Below are positions 51,601 to 63,750 of a stretch of DNA of 64,000 bases, piece after piece. The DNA lies in NCBI GenBank assembly GCA_002633005.1, contig NMRA01000218.1, forward strand, positions 533,909 to 597,908. The letters are read 5' to 3'. The stretch's first letter is position 1; each line of letters starts with the position of its first letter. The position numbers and the translations under genes are program-made. The DNA comes from Phoronis australis. Lineage: Eukaryota > Phoronida > Phoronidae. The notes under the pieces were generated by a model. It saw only the letters and a list, made by a program, of their open reading frames with translations, did not search any database and was not told the DNA's origin.

Positions 51601-54040
51601 GACACTCTAAAGAAACACCATTTCGATTTGACAGCTATTTAACATTCTAAAAGGAATAGAATTTTGATTTGACAGCCAATATACACCCTCATCTGGCACA
51701 TGTGAAAAGGATTTAGGGATCACCTGATATTTGAATAGGTGTGCAGTCAGGAAAAGGGAACTGAGTCCTACAACATGAGATGCTCTGTGATAGATGTTCC
51801 TGGACTTGAGATTGTCGGACAGGTAATATTTATTTAGTTACTTCACTGATTACTTTGTGTAAAGATAGCCTGACCTACTGAGCAAGTTGGAGGCCATAAA
51901 TGAAGACAGGTGTGTGAATTGTTTACAGAGTATAAGTTATTAAAGTAGTTTTAAACTGTTAAAGTCATGGTTTCATGATTTAGCAACCCTCCTTCCTATT
52001 GATTGCTGTATATGCATGTACGTGTTTCAGTTAACTTAATAGTAAACAGGTTATCATATGAATGCAGGGTAGATATGTTTGTTATAAGTTATTTCTTTCC
52101 GCACAGACAGTTTATTTAATTTTAACATGCAACACACAAGCTGTGTGTGCACGACTGTGTGTACGTGGCTGAAAAACAACTACAACACAAATCACACCTT
52201 ATACTATAGTCCACAAAGTTTGGGTTAGCAATTAAATATCAATTTTAAGACATTTCACTTTAATCAACCAAGTTGCGTTGCATACACTTTAACACACATA
52301 TCGTCATTCAAATGCAATATTCATCAATTTCCATATGACGTTACATATGTACAAAAACACCTGTCAAATTTCATGACAACTGCACGCAGTTTAGGAGATA
52401 AAGAAGCAGACAACAGATGCCCGGACAGAGATCCAGCAATATGCACCCACGTACATGTTGGTGCATAAAAATAGAAGCTTGTGTAATGAATTTCCTGCCA
52501 ACTCAGATTATTGTCTTTTCTAATAGAATTTTAAGGCACTAGAAATATTTCCCCCCAGTGTAAAACTTCTACTATGTGGCGGTATATAATTTCTTACTTT
52601 TGATTATTCACGTACAATTACCAGTAACCATTTTCTCTGTAAGTTTTCACCCTAGTGAGAATTAAGCTGTAGCCACCAACATTTGTGAAAATTTAATGGT
52701 ATGTATCAGCAGAGTGCCAAATCAAGGTCGTGTTCCAAAACTGAAAACGTGTTTTATATGAGATTGCCGGCTTATTTTGGTCTGTTGGTTGAGATGTTGT
52801 GTGTTAACTTGGAAAACCGAAACAAACATGGAATTGTGACTTCACTCAAGTTACCTGAAGATTGAAACCTTGTTTTGGCCTTATAAAAATGAACAGATAT
52901 TAAAACAACGTTCCCAACCAGTTCTCTAAAACAAAATAATGGTCTGTAACCATCGATACCCTTTAAAAGTCTGGGGCGAAACTTGAAAACCTTTTTCAAA
53001 GTCATCTAAACGGACAAGCCTTAGGCCAGTGACATAGCAACTGAAGCGAAAGACCACACACTAATAACAATGACGTCCATTCTGTAACACAGAGAGTGTG
53101 AGTTCCGAAGTGAATCCTGCTTTCAGTAATTGTGCGACTCCAAGCGCAACAGGTGACAGAATGAGGATTGGTTGAAATCGTCAAAACGGGGTTTAGAGTA
53201 TCCTTTTAGCAAGCACTAAGGATCGCAAGGATTACTGCTGCAAAAATGTTTGGACATAATTGGATCACATTTGAAATAATATACTTCTTCTTAACTTAGG
53301 TAAGCGCAAAATTGTTGGAGTGACCCTACAGTTTCAAGTTGATGCACACATGATCTTGAAATCAAATGTGATTTCAGTTCAAGCACAACAGTGCCAATCA
53401 GAGATTGGACAAGAGAATTGTGGATAATTTTCAAGAGTACAAACTCGTTCTGACGTGTTCAGAATGATGTAAACAAGATATGCAATTGCCAGGATGTCAG
53501 TGTGTATTCATAATCCTGTAAAGTTTGAGAAGATCGCCTAAACAGCTCAGTTCACTCAAAAATGTGATCTGCTCGGTAAATTTGTTACACAAGCTTGTCT
53601 TTACATATGTAAACGATAACAATGTACCGACAAATTTGTAGCGAAAGAGCATGCTTAAATTGACTTTTAGTTACGTACTCATCAATTTAAACATTCTGGT
53701 CATTTAACCAAACCAGCATATTGTATACCACTACCACTTCATCACTGTAAGCTTAGGCACGCTTGGTTTAGCAAATTTCAATTTTCAGTATTAATGACAC
53801 CCTAAGAGAGCAAGTAGTAAAAGAAATGAATATAAAAATAATAATTTTGAAAGCCAAGGGCCAAATCATCAACTTAGGTGAAATGTTCTAGCTCTAACAA
53901 AAAAATTCAAAGACGTCAAACATTACAAGAACACCTGATGTACGTGAGAATTATTGCTTCAGCACATAATATTATTCTCTTGCCAAAGGGATTCCAAAAG
54001 ACAGGAAAAAATAATCCACAGGCAGATTTATATTTTTTGC
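48676..54040. other. intergenic region with no gene recognised
   Basis: AT-rich, with stop codons frequent in all frames. No exon of convincing quality was found on either strand. It carries one copy of a diverged ~490-bp repeat (50825-51310) and should also include the promoter and first untranslated exon of the ankyrin gene. Confidence 0.5.
50825..51310 (+). repeat. dispersed repeat, copy 1 (partner 58815-59290)
   Basis: Landmarks such as ATCTACAAAA, GTAAAAGTA, CATGAAA, GGAAATTTTT, AATTCCTAACA and a late GGGTCCT/GGGCCCT occur in the same order and spacing in both copies. They are considerably diverged, so this is an old family with no coding content. Confidence 0.6.
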
Positions 54041-54041
54041 A

Positions 54042-54992
54042 GGCAGCAGCGTGATGACCGCCTATTGACAGAGGAGAAAACACAGGAAAAATGTATGAGC
54101 AGAACAGATTCAAACCATGACTGAGACAACAGAGGAGAAGTTTGATTTAGAGCTCCATTGTGCTTCGTTTGACAATTCGGACATTTATAAAACTATCTTG
54201 GCCGGAGACCACCGCAAACTCCTAAAGCTCATTTACGAAGGGAATGAGGTAGGGGTACAAGAAACTGAATTTGGCATGACCTACTTACACCTCGTCACCA
54301 TGGCAGCGGACTCTGCAACAGAGTCCAGCTACGTTCCCATGGTACACCTGTTATCAAATGCCGGGATTCATGTGAATGCCAAGAACAATGAAGGTGAAAC
54401 GGCGCTGCATAACGCCATAAAGAAGAACTTGGAAGATCTCATGGTGGCACTATTCAGGGTTGGATGTGAGTTCCATCCCATCTACAAGTCTATAATTCAG
54501 GAGTTTGGAGGTGCATTTGAGCTGTCACTCACCATGTGGCATGACAAGTTTCACCCCGGCATGTGGCAGGCTGTGGCAGCCAATGACTACACAACAGTCA
54601 CCAGACTGATTTCCTATTGGTGCAGGATTAACATATCTAATCCCAAATATGGGACATTGCGTAAGTATGCTAAAAGCTGTGGTGCTAGTATGGAGATACA
54701 GAAAGTCCTTATTGAGAAAGAGGCAACGATGGAAGTGGTGCATGCGATCTTGGCTGGAGATGAGCGGAGGTTGGCAAACCTTCGTGCAAACAATGCCTGT
54801 GATCTGACTATCTTAGATGAGTCTTTCCAAACAAACTTCTTGAAGCCCGTCATGCCTAGAACATTATACCAGACAGCAGACTGTATGGGATTTCAGCACC
54901 TTCTGTTGTCGCTACAGTCACTGAGAAATGAGACAGATAGAGAACACCGGAGAAGTGCGAAGCGTAGTTCGCAGATATGTGGGCTCATGTGA
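54042..54992 (+). CDS. ankyrin-repeat protein with C-terminal CAAX-like box (coding part 54117-54992, 291 aa)
   Basis: An uninterrupted frame runs from ATG at 54117 to TGA at 54990-54992, with an in-frame TGA upstream at 54096. A splice acceptor (TTTTTTGCAG, ending 54041) suggests the exon starts at 54042 with an untranslated leader. The protein starts MTETTEEKFDLELHC. Ankyrin-like helices cover about residues 20-120 (TYLHLV, then NNEGETALHNAIKKN) and again about 140-235 (GMWQAVAANDYTTVTRLI, then HAILAGDERRLANL), with an intervening Trp-rich segment. The last residues, SSQICGLM, end in Cys-Gly-Leu-Met, which fits a farnesyl-type CAAX box after a basic stretch (REHRRSAKRSS), so membrane anchoring is plausible. 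Ankyrin repeats mediate protein binding, so the specific partner is unknown. A cytosolic, membrane-tethered adaptor is inferred. Confidence 0.88.
54091..54120 (+). CDS. upstream ORF of 9 codons overlapping the ankyrin start
   Basis: The frame ATG...TGA encodes MYEQNRFKP, and its TGA (54118-54120) overlaps the main ATG (54117-54119) as ATGA. A shorter uORF (MTAY, 54054-54068) precedes it. Such an arrangement can allow termination-reinitiation or limit translation. Whether it is used is unknown. Confidence 0.5.
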   Translation: MYEQNRFKP

Positions 54993-55158
54993 ATTAGTCA
55001 GAATTTGTTACTTAAGAATCAGTGAGGAAAGTGATTGTGAGAATTTCACGTAACACAACTTATTTCTAAGTTCCTTCAGGTGAAATTCATGCTCAGATCG
55101 ACTAGTTAACATTTTCAACACAGAACTGAATACAACTGCATTTGATGTCAAATCTCTG

Positions 55159-55164
55159 AATAAA
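55159..55164 (+). promoter_or_regulatory. poly(A) signal of the ankyrin gene
   Basis: AATAAA about 167 bases after the stop, followed by T-rich sequence, gives a short 3' UTR. Confidence 0.6.
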
Positions 55165-55836
55165 GCTTTTCTAAATCGTATTTATATTTAGGTTGCAGCA
55201 CTGTATTTATTACACCAATTGCTCAATGAAAATAACAGGCAAAACGACTGTTAACATGGTTTATATTGTCTTGAGCAACAGTAACAAAATCACATCGGCC
55301 TAGAGCAGTGGTGGAATTACAGCAGTTTTACCCTTTCGCAAACAGAACAAACGAAATGCAAAACATTGATACGCACCCATGGAGTGTATCGCAAAGAGTG
55401 CAAATGATGGATAATTTTCATAGCCACTAAATAGTCTCTAGGGGGTGCAAAGCAAGCTGGAAATACAACCTTTCAAAATGATTCTTCAAGCAGTTTGGAT
55501 GGTAGAGAGAGACAGACTACAAAGGCCACAAATTTATAGAAAGGTTACTAGGAGGCGCAACATAGGCCAGCTTCATAAGGAACAGGGCGGGTCATCCACG
55601 TGAGAGTAACTTAATTGCCAAGGAATTTGGTAGATATCATGGAAAACAAGGAAAAGCAAAACTGTTGATAGTTGACTCCATGGTAGTCAAAATCCGCGTC
55701 AGTTGTACTGTACTCAATAAAAGCATATGCTAAACTTGAAAGTTGTACTGAACCCTGGGCAACAAAATTAAATTGCGACAAGAGGATGCCACAGCAGTCG
55801 GCCCGTTCAAAAATCAGGTCAGTCATACACTATTAA

Positions 55837-57506
55837 AGGAGCATGCCACCCAAAAAACAACCTAATTTGTATCAATTTAGATCGAGTAGTTCTACTCCAT
55901 AACGACATATAAGGTTGCGTTACCTGACACCTAACGGCAGATGAAGGTTTTGAAATTATCCAATGACGTCCATTAGTTTCACGCAGTCTGTTCAGCAGTT
56001 CACAACACAGGTTACTGGTGTCGGCTTATCGCTTGAAGTCATCGTTTAATACCAATAAATCATCAAACTTATATGTAAAACTTTTAAAAATACATCGAGT
56101 TCTTATAAAAACATGTTGTTTTATTTCGCTCTTACGGATTTATTGGTATTTGGACACACCGTAGCCTACAAAGTTCGGCAGGCCAATAAGGTCCGTAGCA
56201 GGAGTTTGGGGTCAGACTAGATAATTTCGAAGTATTTTCCGTGAGATGCAGACAGGAGAACCTAGATCTGTGTTGTTTAGACTTGTGATTTTTTGAGTTC
56301 TAAGCACAAAATGCTTGTTAGCCTGGCCAGTGGCTCGGAGCACGATCAGGCCCGTCGCGGCCGGTCGGATTGACTCGTTATCCCTGCCAGTGGCTCGGAA
56401 ACTGATCAGACATCATGAACATAAACCAGCCAAAGTTCAGTAGAAACTAAGCTTCCAGTCAAGAAAATACTATACTAGAGAGCCAAAGTAATGTGCACCT
56501 GATTATGTTGGTGAATTAGCCACGAAACTGCAAATCTACTTACTCGTCAGGGCCGCGAATTCAGGTTCCGCTTTGTCCACAGCACCGTCAGGGCAGAAGT
56601 TGTACATTGACAATCATTATTTGAGTAATGTAAATGTAAATAAAGATTCTCCTAACACCTGGCCGTGGGATGGAAATCGAGTTGTTTCACAACAGTTTCT
56701 GCTAGCAAACACAAAATTAGCATGAGCTCACACAGCCTAGGTGTCCCGTCAATTAGTTTTATTGCACCTAAAGCCGGTAACGCAGTGATTTATTCATTGC
56801 TGGCTTCTCAAATCATTTGCACTCACGAACACTCCAAAGGCATTACAAATTGCATCTAATGAGACAGACTTTGTTTCAGTTTTATATAAGTATTGGTTAG
56901 GGTGAGAATAATTCATTTTGAAACAGAACGTTCTGTAATAAACGCCAACATAGCAAATCTCAATCCCGACTTAGGACGAGCTAGAGCTCATCAGTCCCGA
57001 CTTCGCAGGTGGATCGTTAAGTTTTACAGGCTATAAATTCAAACAGGAATACAGTGATGAAGAAATACTAGAGAGGCGCTGTGAACAAGCTCAGACAATG
57101 GAACGTATGGAGTTATTTGGTAAGCCGGCATTCGTCAGGCACAGTTGATGTCTGCAGGCCACAGACACGGAGATGTTTCACGGCCTCATACTTGCTATTA
57201 CAGCGTACATTTCATTCTTCACTATCATGAGCCACTTCCTAAGCATTTCGGACTCTCGAGGAAATAAAAAAAGTTATATCCGCTTTCCTTGCAGCTGCTT
57301 AGTTCGGACAAGCGGGAATGATGCACAGTAACATAGCGGCATTCACTCTGCATATGAACCACTGACATCGCTAGCATCGTTTCTCACTTTCCTCACAGGT
57401 TAACCCGACACCTCTTGGCAAGGTAAGGTCGGCCGTATGCGAGGCGATGTGGATATAAACCGATTAAGACGGCAGAAAAACTAATTAAATCAGGTGGCAT
57501 TCTCCT
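55837..57506. mobile_element. 1.67-kb non-autonomous DNA transposon with TTAA target duplication
   Basis: The left end is AGGAGCATGCCACC and the right end is the inverse, GGTGGCATTCTCCT, each flanked by TTAA (55833-55836 and 57507-57510). TTAA duplication is the hallmark of piggyBac-type insertion. No transposase was found inside. The interior contains a 60-bp imperfect duplication at about 56317-56400 with CCAGTGGCTCGGA in both units. A similar end, GGTGGCATGCTCC, occurs alone near 61108. Confidence 0.8.
56317..56400. repeat. 60-bp imperfect tandem duplication inside the TTAA element
   Basis: CCAGTGGCTCGGA followed by GATCAG occurs at both starts, 60 bases apart. Confidence 0.7.
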
Positions 57507-58814
57507 TTAACACATCTTCACCAATTTTCATTCTTAGAGTGGTTTGGGCAAAAGAGAGGCAGACACTAAAGACCAGAGTTTAAAGTAAGAATTAATATGG
57601 CCAATCAGTGGCACACAATATGTCCAATCCATACATAAATGGACAGGTTTTATCGTCTCTTTAATAGAAACCAATTTGCCATTTTTCATGAAAATTGGCC
57701 AAGGAATTCCAAAGATATGGAGGTCATTTTAGCTGCAGTACACGTAAAAGTAAGACAGACAAAATGCCCTCTTCCTGTCATGACTAAACTGATGGATAAT
57801 TCACTTGTACTCAGGTGTCATGACAGTGAATTTCGGTTCATTACGCCAGATTATTTGTGATATGTATTGTACAGATTATTTTGCTCACATTGAAAAGAAA
57901 TTTCTACCCAACTCCATTCACACATAGCAAGAACTTACCAAAGACAACTTCCAATAAAATGAGAACTTCAGTATATTTTACTTGGTATTTTCACTTATTT
58001 AGCATACAATAAAAAGCATATAACGAAAATTTTATTTTCTAAGCAAAATCATTAACAAAACTTTTATATATTACTGTATACATGAGCATTTATCACAACT
58101 GGTGGATACGTGTCTGTAAAGAAAACAAAAATAAACAAGAATATCACTGGTCAATTCTGAGACACAATTAAATGTGAATTGGCCACAAAAGGGCCAGGTG
58201 TCCATCATAAAAACACCCGCTGGAACTATCTGCAGAGACAGCAATATTTCATTACCAGTTGAATATTTAATATATAAAGTGTGAAGCACGTCACCAATAC
58301 CACTGCTCACTCGAAGAATAATAATATAAAAATTATAAATCCAGAAAAGAGTCACCACCAACGCTCAGATACGGCGTCTTCCGAACATGAAATTAACATT
58401 AAACACAAAAAAGATTTGAATTGTGTGAAAATTGGATGTTGATGAGTTTTTTTGCAAAGGCAGAAAGCATAGTTCATCAATCACAATCTGATTCATGGTG
58501 CCCTTCTCATAACCATAATTTAATGAGTTCGGACCACCAGAAGACCTCTGATTAATTGGTTAGGAGCGTTCAACTGACATGTTCACGCATCTTGCGTAAT
58601 TAATTTGTGCAGATGAGGTATTCTTTCAAGCTACGTCAGGACAATGTGCTGTCTATAAAACACATGTGATAACCGACATAGTGGGACTATTGGTAAAACA
58701 CGAAAATTGATAATCAAAGGTGTTTCTACACTATGCTGTTAACTTTCCTTGTTCCGAGAGAGACTCCTATTTTCATTATCAAAAAGAAAATTGAAAGAAA
58801 AACGCTCCAAAGTT

Positions 58815-59290
58815 GTTTAGCCAATTATCTACAAAATTATATATTTTAAAACTCGGTAAAAGTATATATTTCTCGTGAAAATAGAAAGTCCGTAGAATTT
58901 CATTTTTGACTTTTTACCAATCTGTCATTAACAGGGTCAGGTGACCTTATCTTTTTACTTACGTTTAGCAAAAAATAAAAGTACATTTATGGCAAAACAA
59001 TGGTATCAGTAACATGTTCAAATTTTATTTTGAGATCTCTAAAATGGTATTACAAATAAAATATCATTTCGTATTATGCAACTTAAGAACTTTTTTCATG
59101 AAAGTCATGAAAGTATTTTGCTACCTCCAAATAAAAAATGGAAATTTTTTTAAATCAATTCCTAACAGTGTTTCGGAGAACAGTCCATAAAGCATACTAT
59201 TTGAAAATTTCATGTCTATCCGATCAGCCATTCCTGAGATACGAATCCAAAGTAACCCAAATATGGACGTTTTTCTAGGGCCCTGTATAA
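58815..59290 (+). repeat. dispersed repeat, copy 2 (partner 50825-51310)
   Basis: It has the same order of short matches as the first copy, with substantial divergence. Confidence 0.6.
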
Positions 59291-60903
59291 ACAATTAAGA
59301 CACTCTTCCGACTGCCATGTAAAATAGGAAGTTTGACATTAAAAAGGTATTGACACCAGATTGTCACCTTGTACACAATAAAGATGCACTCTAATAATGT
59401 TATGTGTCTACTGCCTGCCTCAACACAAAATAGTGTCGAAGCCGATAGTCATTTTAAAGATACTTTTTCCCACATTTTCATCAGTGTGGAACACAAAGAG
59501 TTTCACCAAACCAAAGACATCACTAAAATAGGAGCATTTCATAAGCTACAATCCTGCATGTAATTGTGATTTTATAGGCATAAAACGCAAAGTAGAATGG
59601 CATTCGACAAAGGCGGCCATTTTGTTGGTGCACGACCAGAAAATAAAAAATATTTTATAAATCATTCGATAATCTGTTTTAATTATTTTTTCAAACATTT
59701 GATTATGAATTAAACAAGCATCATTTCAACTAGATTGGTTTGCAGTAAAGTTAAAATAAAGAAGCGGGACAAGTATCTTTAAATGTGCGAACTCAACGGT
59801 ACTTATTAGGACAATGCTTTTGGGTACCATGCATGAGCGGAGGTTTTTAATCCCACACGTTCACATGCACGGCTATACTTTCCTAGCCATGTGAACGACG
59901 GCTGACATACACATATGTTGAACTGCACCACATCAAAGTTAATGTCCGTACAAAGCATCATTCAACAATACGTCCGTCCTAAACAAAACAATCCTCTTTT
60001 GCAGAGGTAAAAAAGTTTACGGTCTGAGAGTCTTTTTACGGTCTGAGTGTCTTTATTTTCATGATGGCACTGCAGCTGAGTCGAACCAGTAAAAAACCAC
60101 TGCCCATGGAATATAGTATTCAGAATTTCCAAATGTCAGTAGCTCAAGTTATCACGAAAGCCAACAGAACATTTTTGTTAGCTCCAAAACTATGGATGTG
60201 AGAAGAAGAAATTAAAGAAATTCAGTCTGAAATCGAGACAAAAGTGCGCAAACTATTTATTAGGTAACTTCCATTACTTTTCAACCAATGTTTCAAAGAA
60301 ATTGCAAACATCCGCAATAACGTCAGAAGACTTAATTAAAAGCACGTGCCGCACAATATATTTTGTTTTTCAACCCTTTTGATTAGTCTGTGACTGTATC
60401 ACCTCGTGCTCGGTCTACCACAACAGGCCAAGAGGTGTCACTTTAACCATAGAGTAAGGTGACAACACAAAGTGATGACATCATCGGATCTTGCCATGAG
60501 TGTCGCTATTTCTGAGCGGTTAGGTGTCAAAAAGAAATGTCAAAGTCATCAGGCTGCATTGTAGTCAATCCTACAGTGAATTCTTTGGGATGTCAATGTG
60601 TGCGGAAACCAAGAATAAATTTTGTGTTCCCAGCTTTTCAGAAGCAACCAAACCATAATTGAAGCCGACTAGAAGAGTGAGCAGCAATGTAAATCATATG
60701 TTGGGTCAGTGAAGGGTGCCTATTGATCGAAACAAGGATTCGATTGTATGTCAGTAGATTTCAGGTTTGCCTAGAAGGAATTTGTAGAACAGGAACTCTG
60801 AGGTGCATAACAATATGCTAACAATTCTGCAATTATGAAATAAAACAAATCTATAAATCAAAATTTTACTAATCCACACAGGTTTAGCACCGTGGTTTGA
60901 CAT

Positions 60904-60909
60904 TTTATT
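60904..60909 (-). promoter_or_regulatory. candidate poly(A) signal of MPC2
   Basis: AATAAA read on the minus strand lies about 375 bases after the MPC2 stop. Other signals lie further away. Confidence 0.35.
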
Positions 60910-61281
60910 GAGGCAAGATCAATATTAGGCCGGGCTAATTTCTTAATTTGTATCAAGCGTGAAGTAGGCAACAAACAGACATGCTTGTTGATGTCACAAG
61001 CTGATTTTAGCACCTGCCTGCTGTCTAGTGTCAGGTAAAACAACTGAAAGAGCTGTTACGGAATGGAACCAGTCATGAAAATAGAATTGATGCAAAACAT
61101 TGCATTTTTGGTGGCATGCTCCCTAAATAAATTTAAAAATTCTGGTAATCATTTTTCCAAAATTGACGAAACTATACCGTAGCTACAAATTACGCAAGCC
61201 AGTCAAACACACATTCACTGCATACCATGGCAATCATGAAATTGACACAAAGCATGTGACTCCAGACATATCTCACAACAC

Positions 61282-63750
61282 TTACTGCCAAATGCGAGCC
61301 AGCTGACCCATGCCTGTCAGGGCCAGAAATATGTTAACACTAAAGAGGTTCCAGTTCTTGGGTATAATCACCATGGAGTAGCGTGCCCATATCAAACCTG
61401 TAACAGACAACAATTAGTATTTAGTTTACACAGGCTTCTATAGATGGTGCTCATTACCATGCTTTTGATTGTCTGTTCTTACCTTGATAAAGGCATAGTC
61501 ATGTGTTGATTACTGTTTTGGCCACCTGAAGTCATTCATTACAACAAGTGGCTTCTGATAGATTTTGTTTCAAATTTTGCAGTAATTTGACTATTCCACT
61601 TCACAACAGCACCATTACAGAGAAATAAAAAAATAGAAAAATCCGGGCTTTAATTTCTAATCACACTACTGATGAAGTAACGGAAGTGCTGAACATTATT
61701 ACAACAAAAAACAGTGCTGCCATCAAGTGGTGACACAGCTTTGTCAAAGGGCATTTCTTAATAGCAAAAATTATAAACTTACCAGTCACGGCCAGAGCTG
61801 AGTTTTGGGAAAGGCTGAGCTTTTCAGCTGGACGCGCCAAATCAGCTATTCCCGCAATAACTAAAGCCTGAAATACAATAAGACGGACTATAAAGCAGCC
61901 AACATCTCAGACTTTTAGTGGCAATGCCTAAAGTTGACAACAGAGTGAAAAAAATCAACTTAGGCCAAAAAGAACTGCTAAAATTTGCAAAACAACATTG
62001 CTGAAAATGGCCAATATTGTCTACCAACAGTTTTACAATATGAGCCAAGCTAAGAACTGACAAGGTAGTTTAACTTAATTCAACTTATTTGTGTCAAGAA
62101 ATTTGTCAGTATAAATCTTCAATAATTTTATATACATATGTCTTAAACCAAAGCAAGTCCTATAGTCTCATAATATACCTTTCTTCCTCACAAAACAATT
62201 TTTAAGAGAATAAATCTAAAAACGACAAGCTGGTGAAGTGTTTTGGTGACACAAAATCTTCCAATGCCAGTACTTACCCATTTAAAAGTTGGCGCCCAAA
62301 AAAACACGGTTTTGGGACCTGAAATGATATATCATAAAAATTTTAAATATATGACTGTCCTGTTAAAATTATGCTCTGGCAATCTGCCATCATACTGGCC
62401 CATTTTCCATGCCAAGCATATACAAATCAGGGGCGGATTCAGGATATTTAGTTAGGGGGGAGGGGCCAGGACAGAGTATTTGCCAGGATTTTTCCGTCAG
62501 ACATTCGCACCCCTGAACTACCAAATGGAATATGGGTGTTTTAGGGGAGGCCATGGCCCCCTTGGCTCCCTCTAAATCCGCCAATTTTCCGTGCCAAGCC
62601 TCCATACCGGGCTGTAGTGTGGACCTATGCGCCTGGTCATGCCGACGTCCAAGTGAACGAAAGAGAGAATCACCTGGATGGGGCTTCTAACCTTTCATTC
62701 TTCATGTCTCCGACATCAAGCTTTTGGTTAGGTACTCTTCCACCGTCAACCTCAAACAGAGATAGTCTACCAGCATGACCACGGGACACACATCCTAAGC
62801 TCTAGAACTTAGTTTGCGACCTGCACTTCAAGCCGGTCCAGGGGTATGCAAAGAGGATTGAAAATCCAACAGCTAACAGGCAACATCAGTAGGTCTGTTG
62901 GAAGTTTGCGAAATTGCAGGTGGGCTGTACTTTTTCAGCATGTTTTCGTACCTAAACATGACAGCGTTTTCCCGTTCAGTGACTTTACCAAGTTAGGAGC
63001 AACGGGGAAAACGCCATAACTGATGTTTCCATTTCGTGCCAAGACAGAAAAATCTACCCCACTAATACGGGATGGGAATGAGATCAGACCTGGCACCTGC
63101 AATGAACCCTCAGCAATTTTTGGTACACGCCTGCAGGCACCTTGTCAATATGAGTGACACCCCCCCCCCCCCCCCCCCNATAAGAAAGTATTGTTATTGC
63201 ATTCAGCTAACAAATAGCCACATAATGCCCACATATCCTTGATAAAAAAGTGATCTGAGAACCAACCACTCCCACTGAATAACAGGCATTGTTCAGTGGG
63301 AGTAACTGGTTCTCAAATTACTTTTAAATCAGGTAGGCCTTCCAACATATGCTACTGTAACTAGTCTAAGTATCCGGCTATACCGACAACCGTGACCTAG
63401 CTCTGACCCAGATTACCTTGATTCAAGAAACTTCGAAATATATGAAAAATACAACAACAATTAATAGTGAGGCCTAAAGTTTATCATTTATGAACAAGAC
63501 TCATAAAGGAGTAGGCCAACTTCGTGGAATTTCTGATGTCAGCGACCGAACTGGACTGGGATCGTGGGAGAAGGTTGTCAAGTGACATTGTGTCGAACAA
63601 GCTTCGACAAACACAACACAATTTTTCAATTAAACTTTCTTTAAGTGGAATTCAATAAGTACCAGCTGGATGCTTCCAGAGTGGCAGCAGTCGTTTCGGC
63701 ACTGCCTTGTCAAACCTGTCGAGGAAAGCGGGTGGCGTAACGTCGCTCAT
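61282..63750 (-). CDS. MPC2: mitochondrial pyruvate carrier 2 (complete, four exons, 109 aa)
   Basis: Exons in transcript order are 63750-63663, 62318-62278, 61867-61783 and 61397-61282. Donors and acceptors are GT/AG, and the phases (1, 0, 1) agree. The protein begins MSDVTPPAFLDRFDKAVPKR. It carries the MPC signature: the HPAG start, TVFFWAPTFKW, a GIADLARPAEKLS segment and RYSMVIIPKNWNLFSVN. It ends QLARIWQ at TAA. In animals MPC2 pairs with MPC1 in the inner mitochondrial membrane and imports pyruvate into the matrix. Three membrane-spanning helices fit: about residues 33-52, 66-84 and 88-108. It is shorter than the human protein (127 aa) because the N-terminus is a few residues shorter and the tail after RIW is nearly absent. 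One exon is only 41 nt. No MPC1 is present in this window. Confidence 0.97.
62428..62583. repeat. short MITE with GGCGGATT-type inverted ends
   Basis: The left end is CAGGGGCGGATTCAGG and the right end is CTAAATCCGCCA, inverse to it. Nearby 17-base near-direct repeats (TTTTCC-TGCCAAGC, at 62403 and 62584) flank the pair. The 62428 end resembles ends seen in hAT-like families. It lies between exon 1 and exon 2 of MPC2, next to exon 2. Confidence 0.6.
63160..63179. other. poly-C run ending in an ambiguous base (N)
   Basis: Nineteen C bases precede a single N at 63179, indicating a homopolymer whose length the assembly could not settle. It lies within intron 1 of MPC2, so no coding sequence is affected. 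Confidence 0.95.
63252..63318. repeat. short hairpin repeat, copy 5
   Basis: TGAGAACCA pairs with TGGTTCTCA, and the loop holds its own inner stem (CTCCCACTGAA with TTCAGTGGGAG). The inner ACTGAATAACAGGCAT is shared with copy 3. Confidence 0.8.

Larger units (their letters stand above)
57511..61281. other. intergenic region and 3' UTR of MPC2, no gene recognised
   Basis: AT-rich sequence with only short open frames. It contains the second copy of the diverged repeat at 58815-59290 and, at the right, the untranslated 3' region of MPC2 read on the minus strand. Confidence 0.5.

Noticed and set aside
61108-61122. Second complete TTAA element next to MPC2
   Set aside because: Only one end was found. 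A partner end with matching TTAA was not seen nearby.
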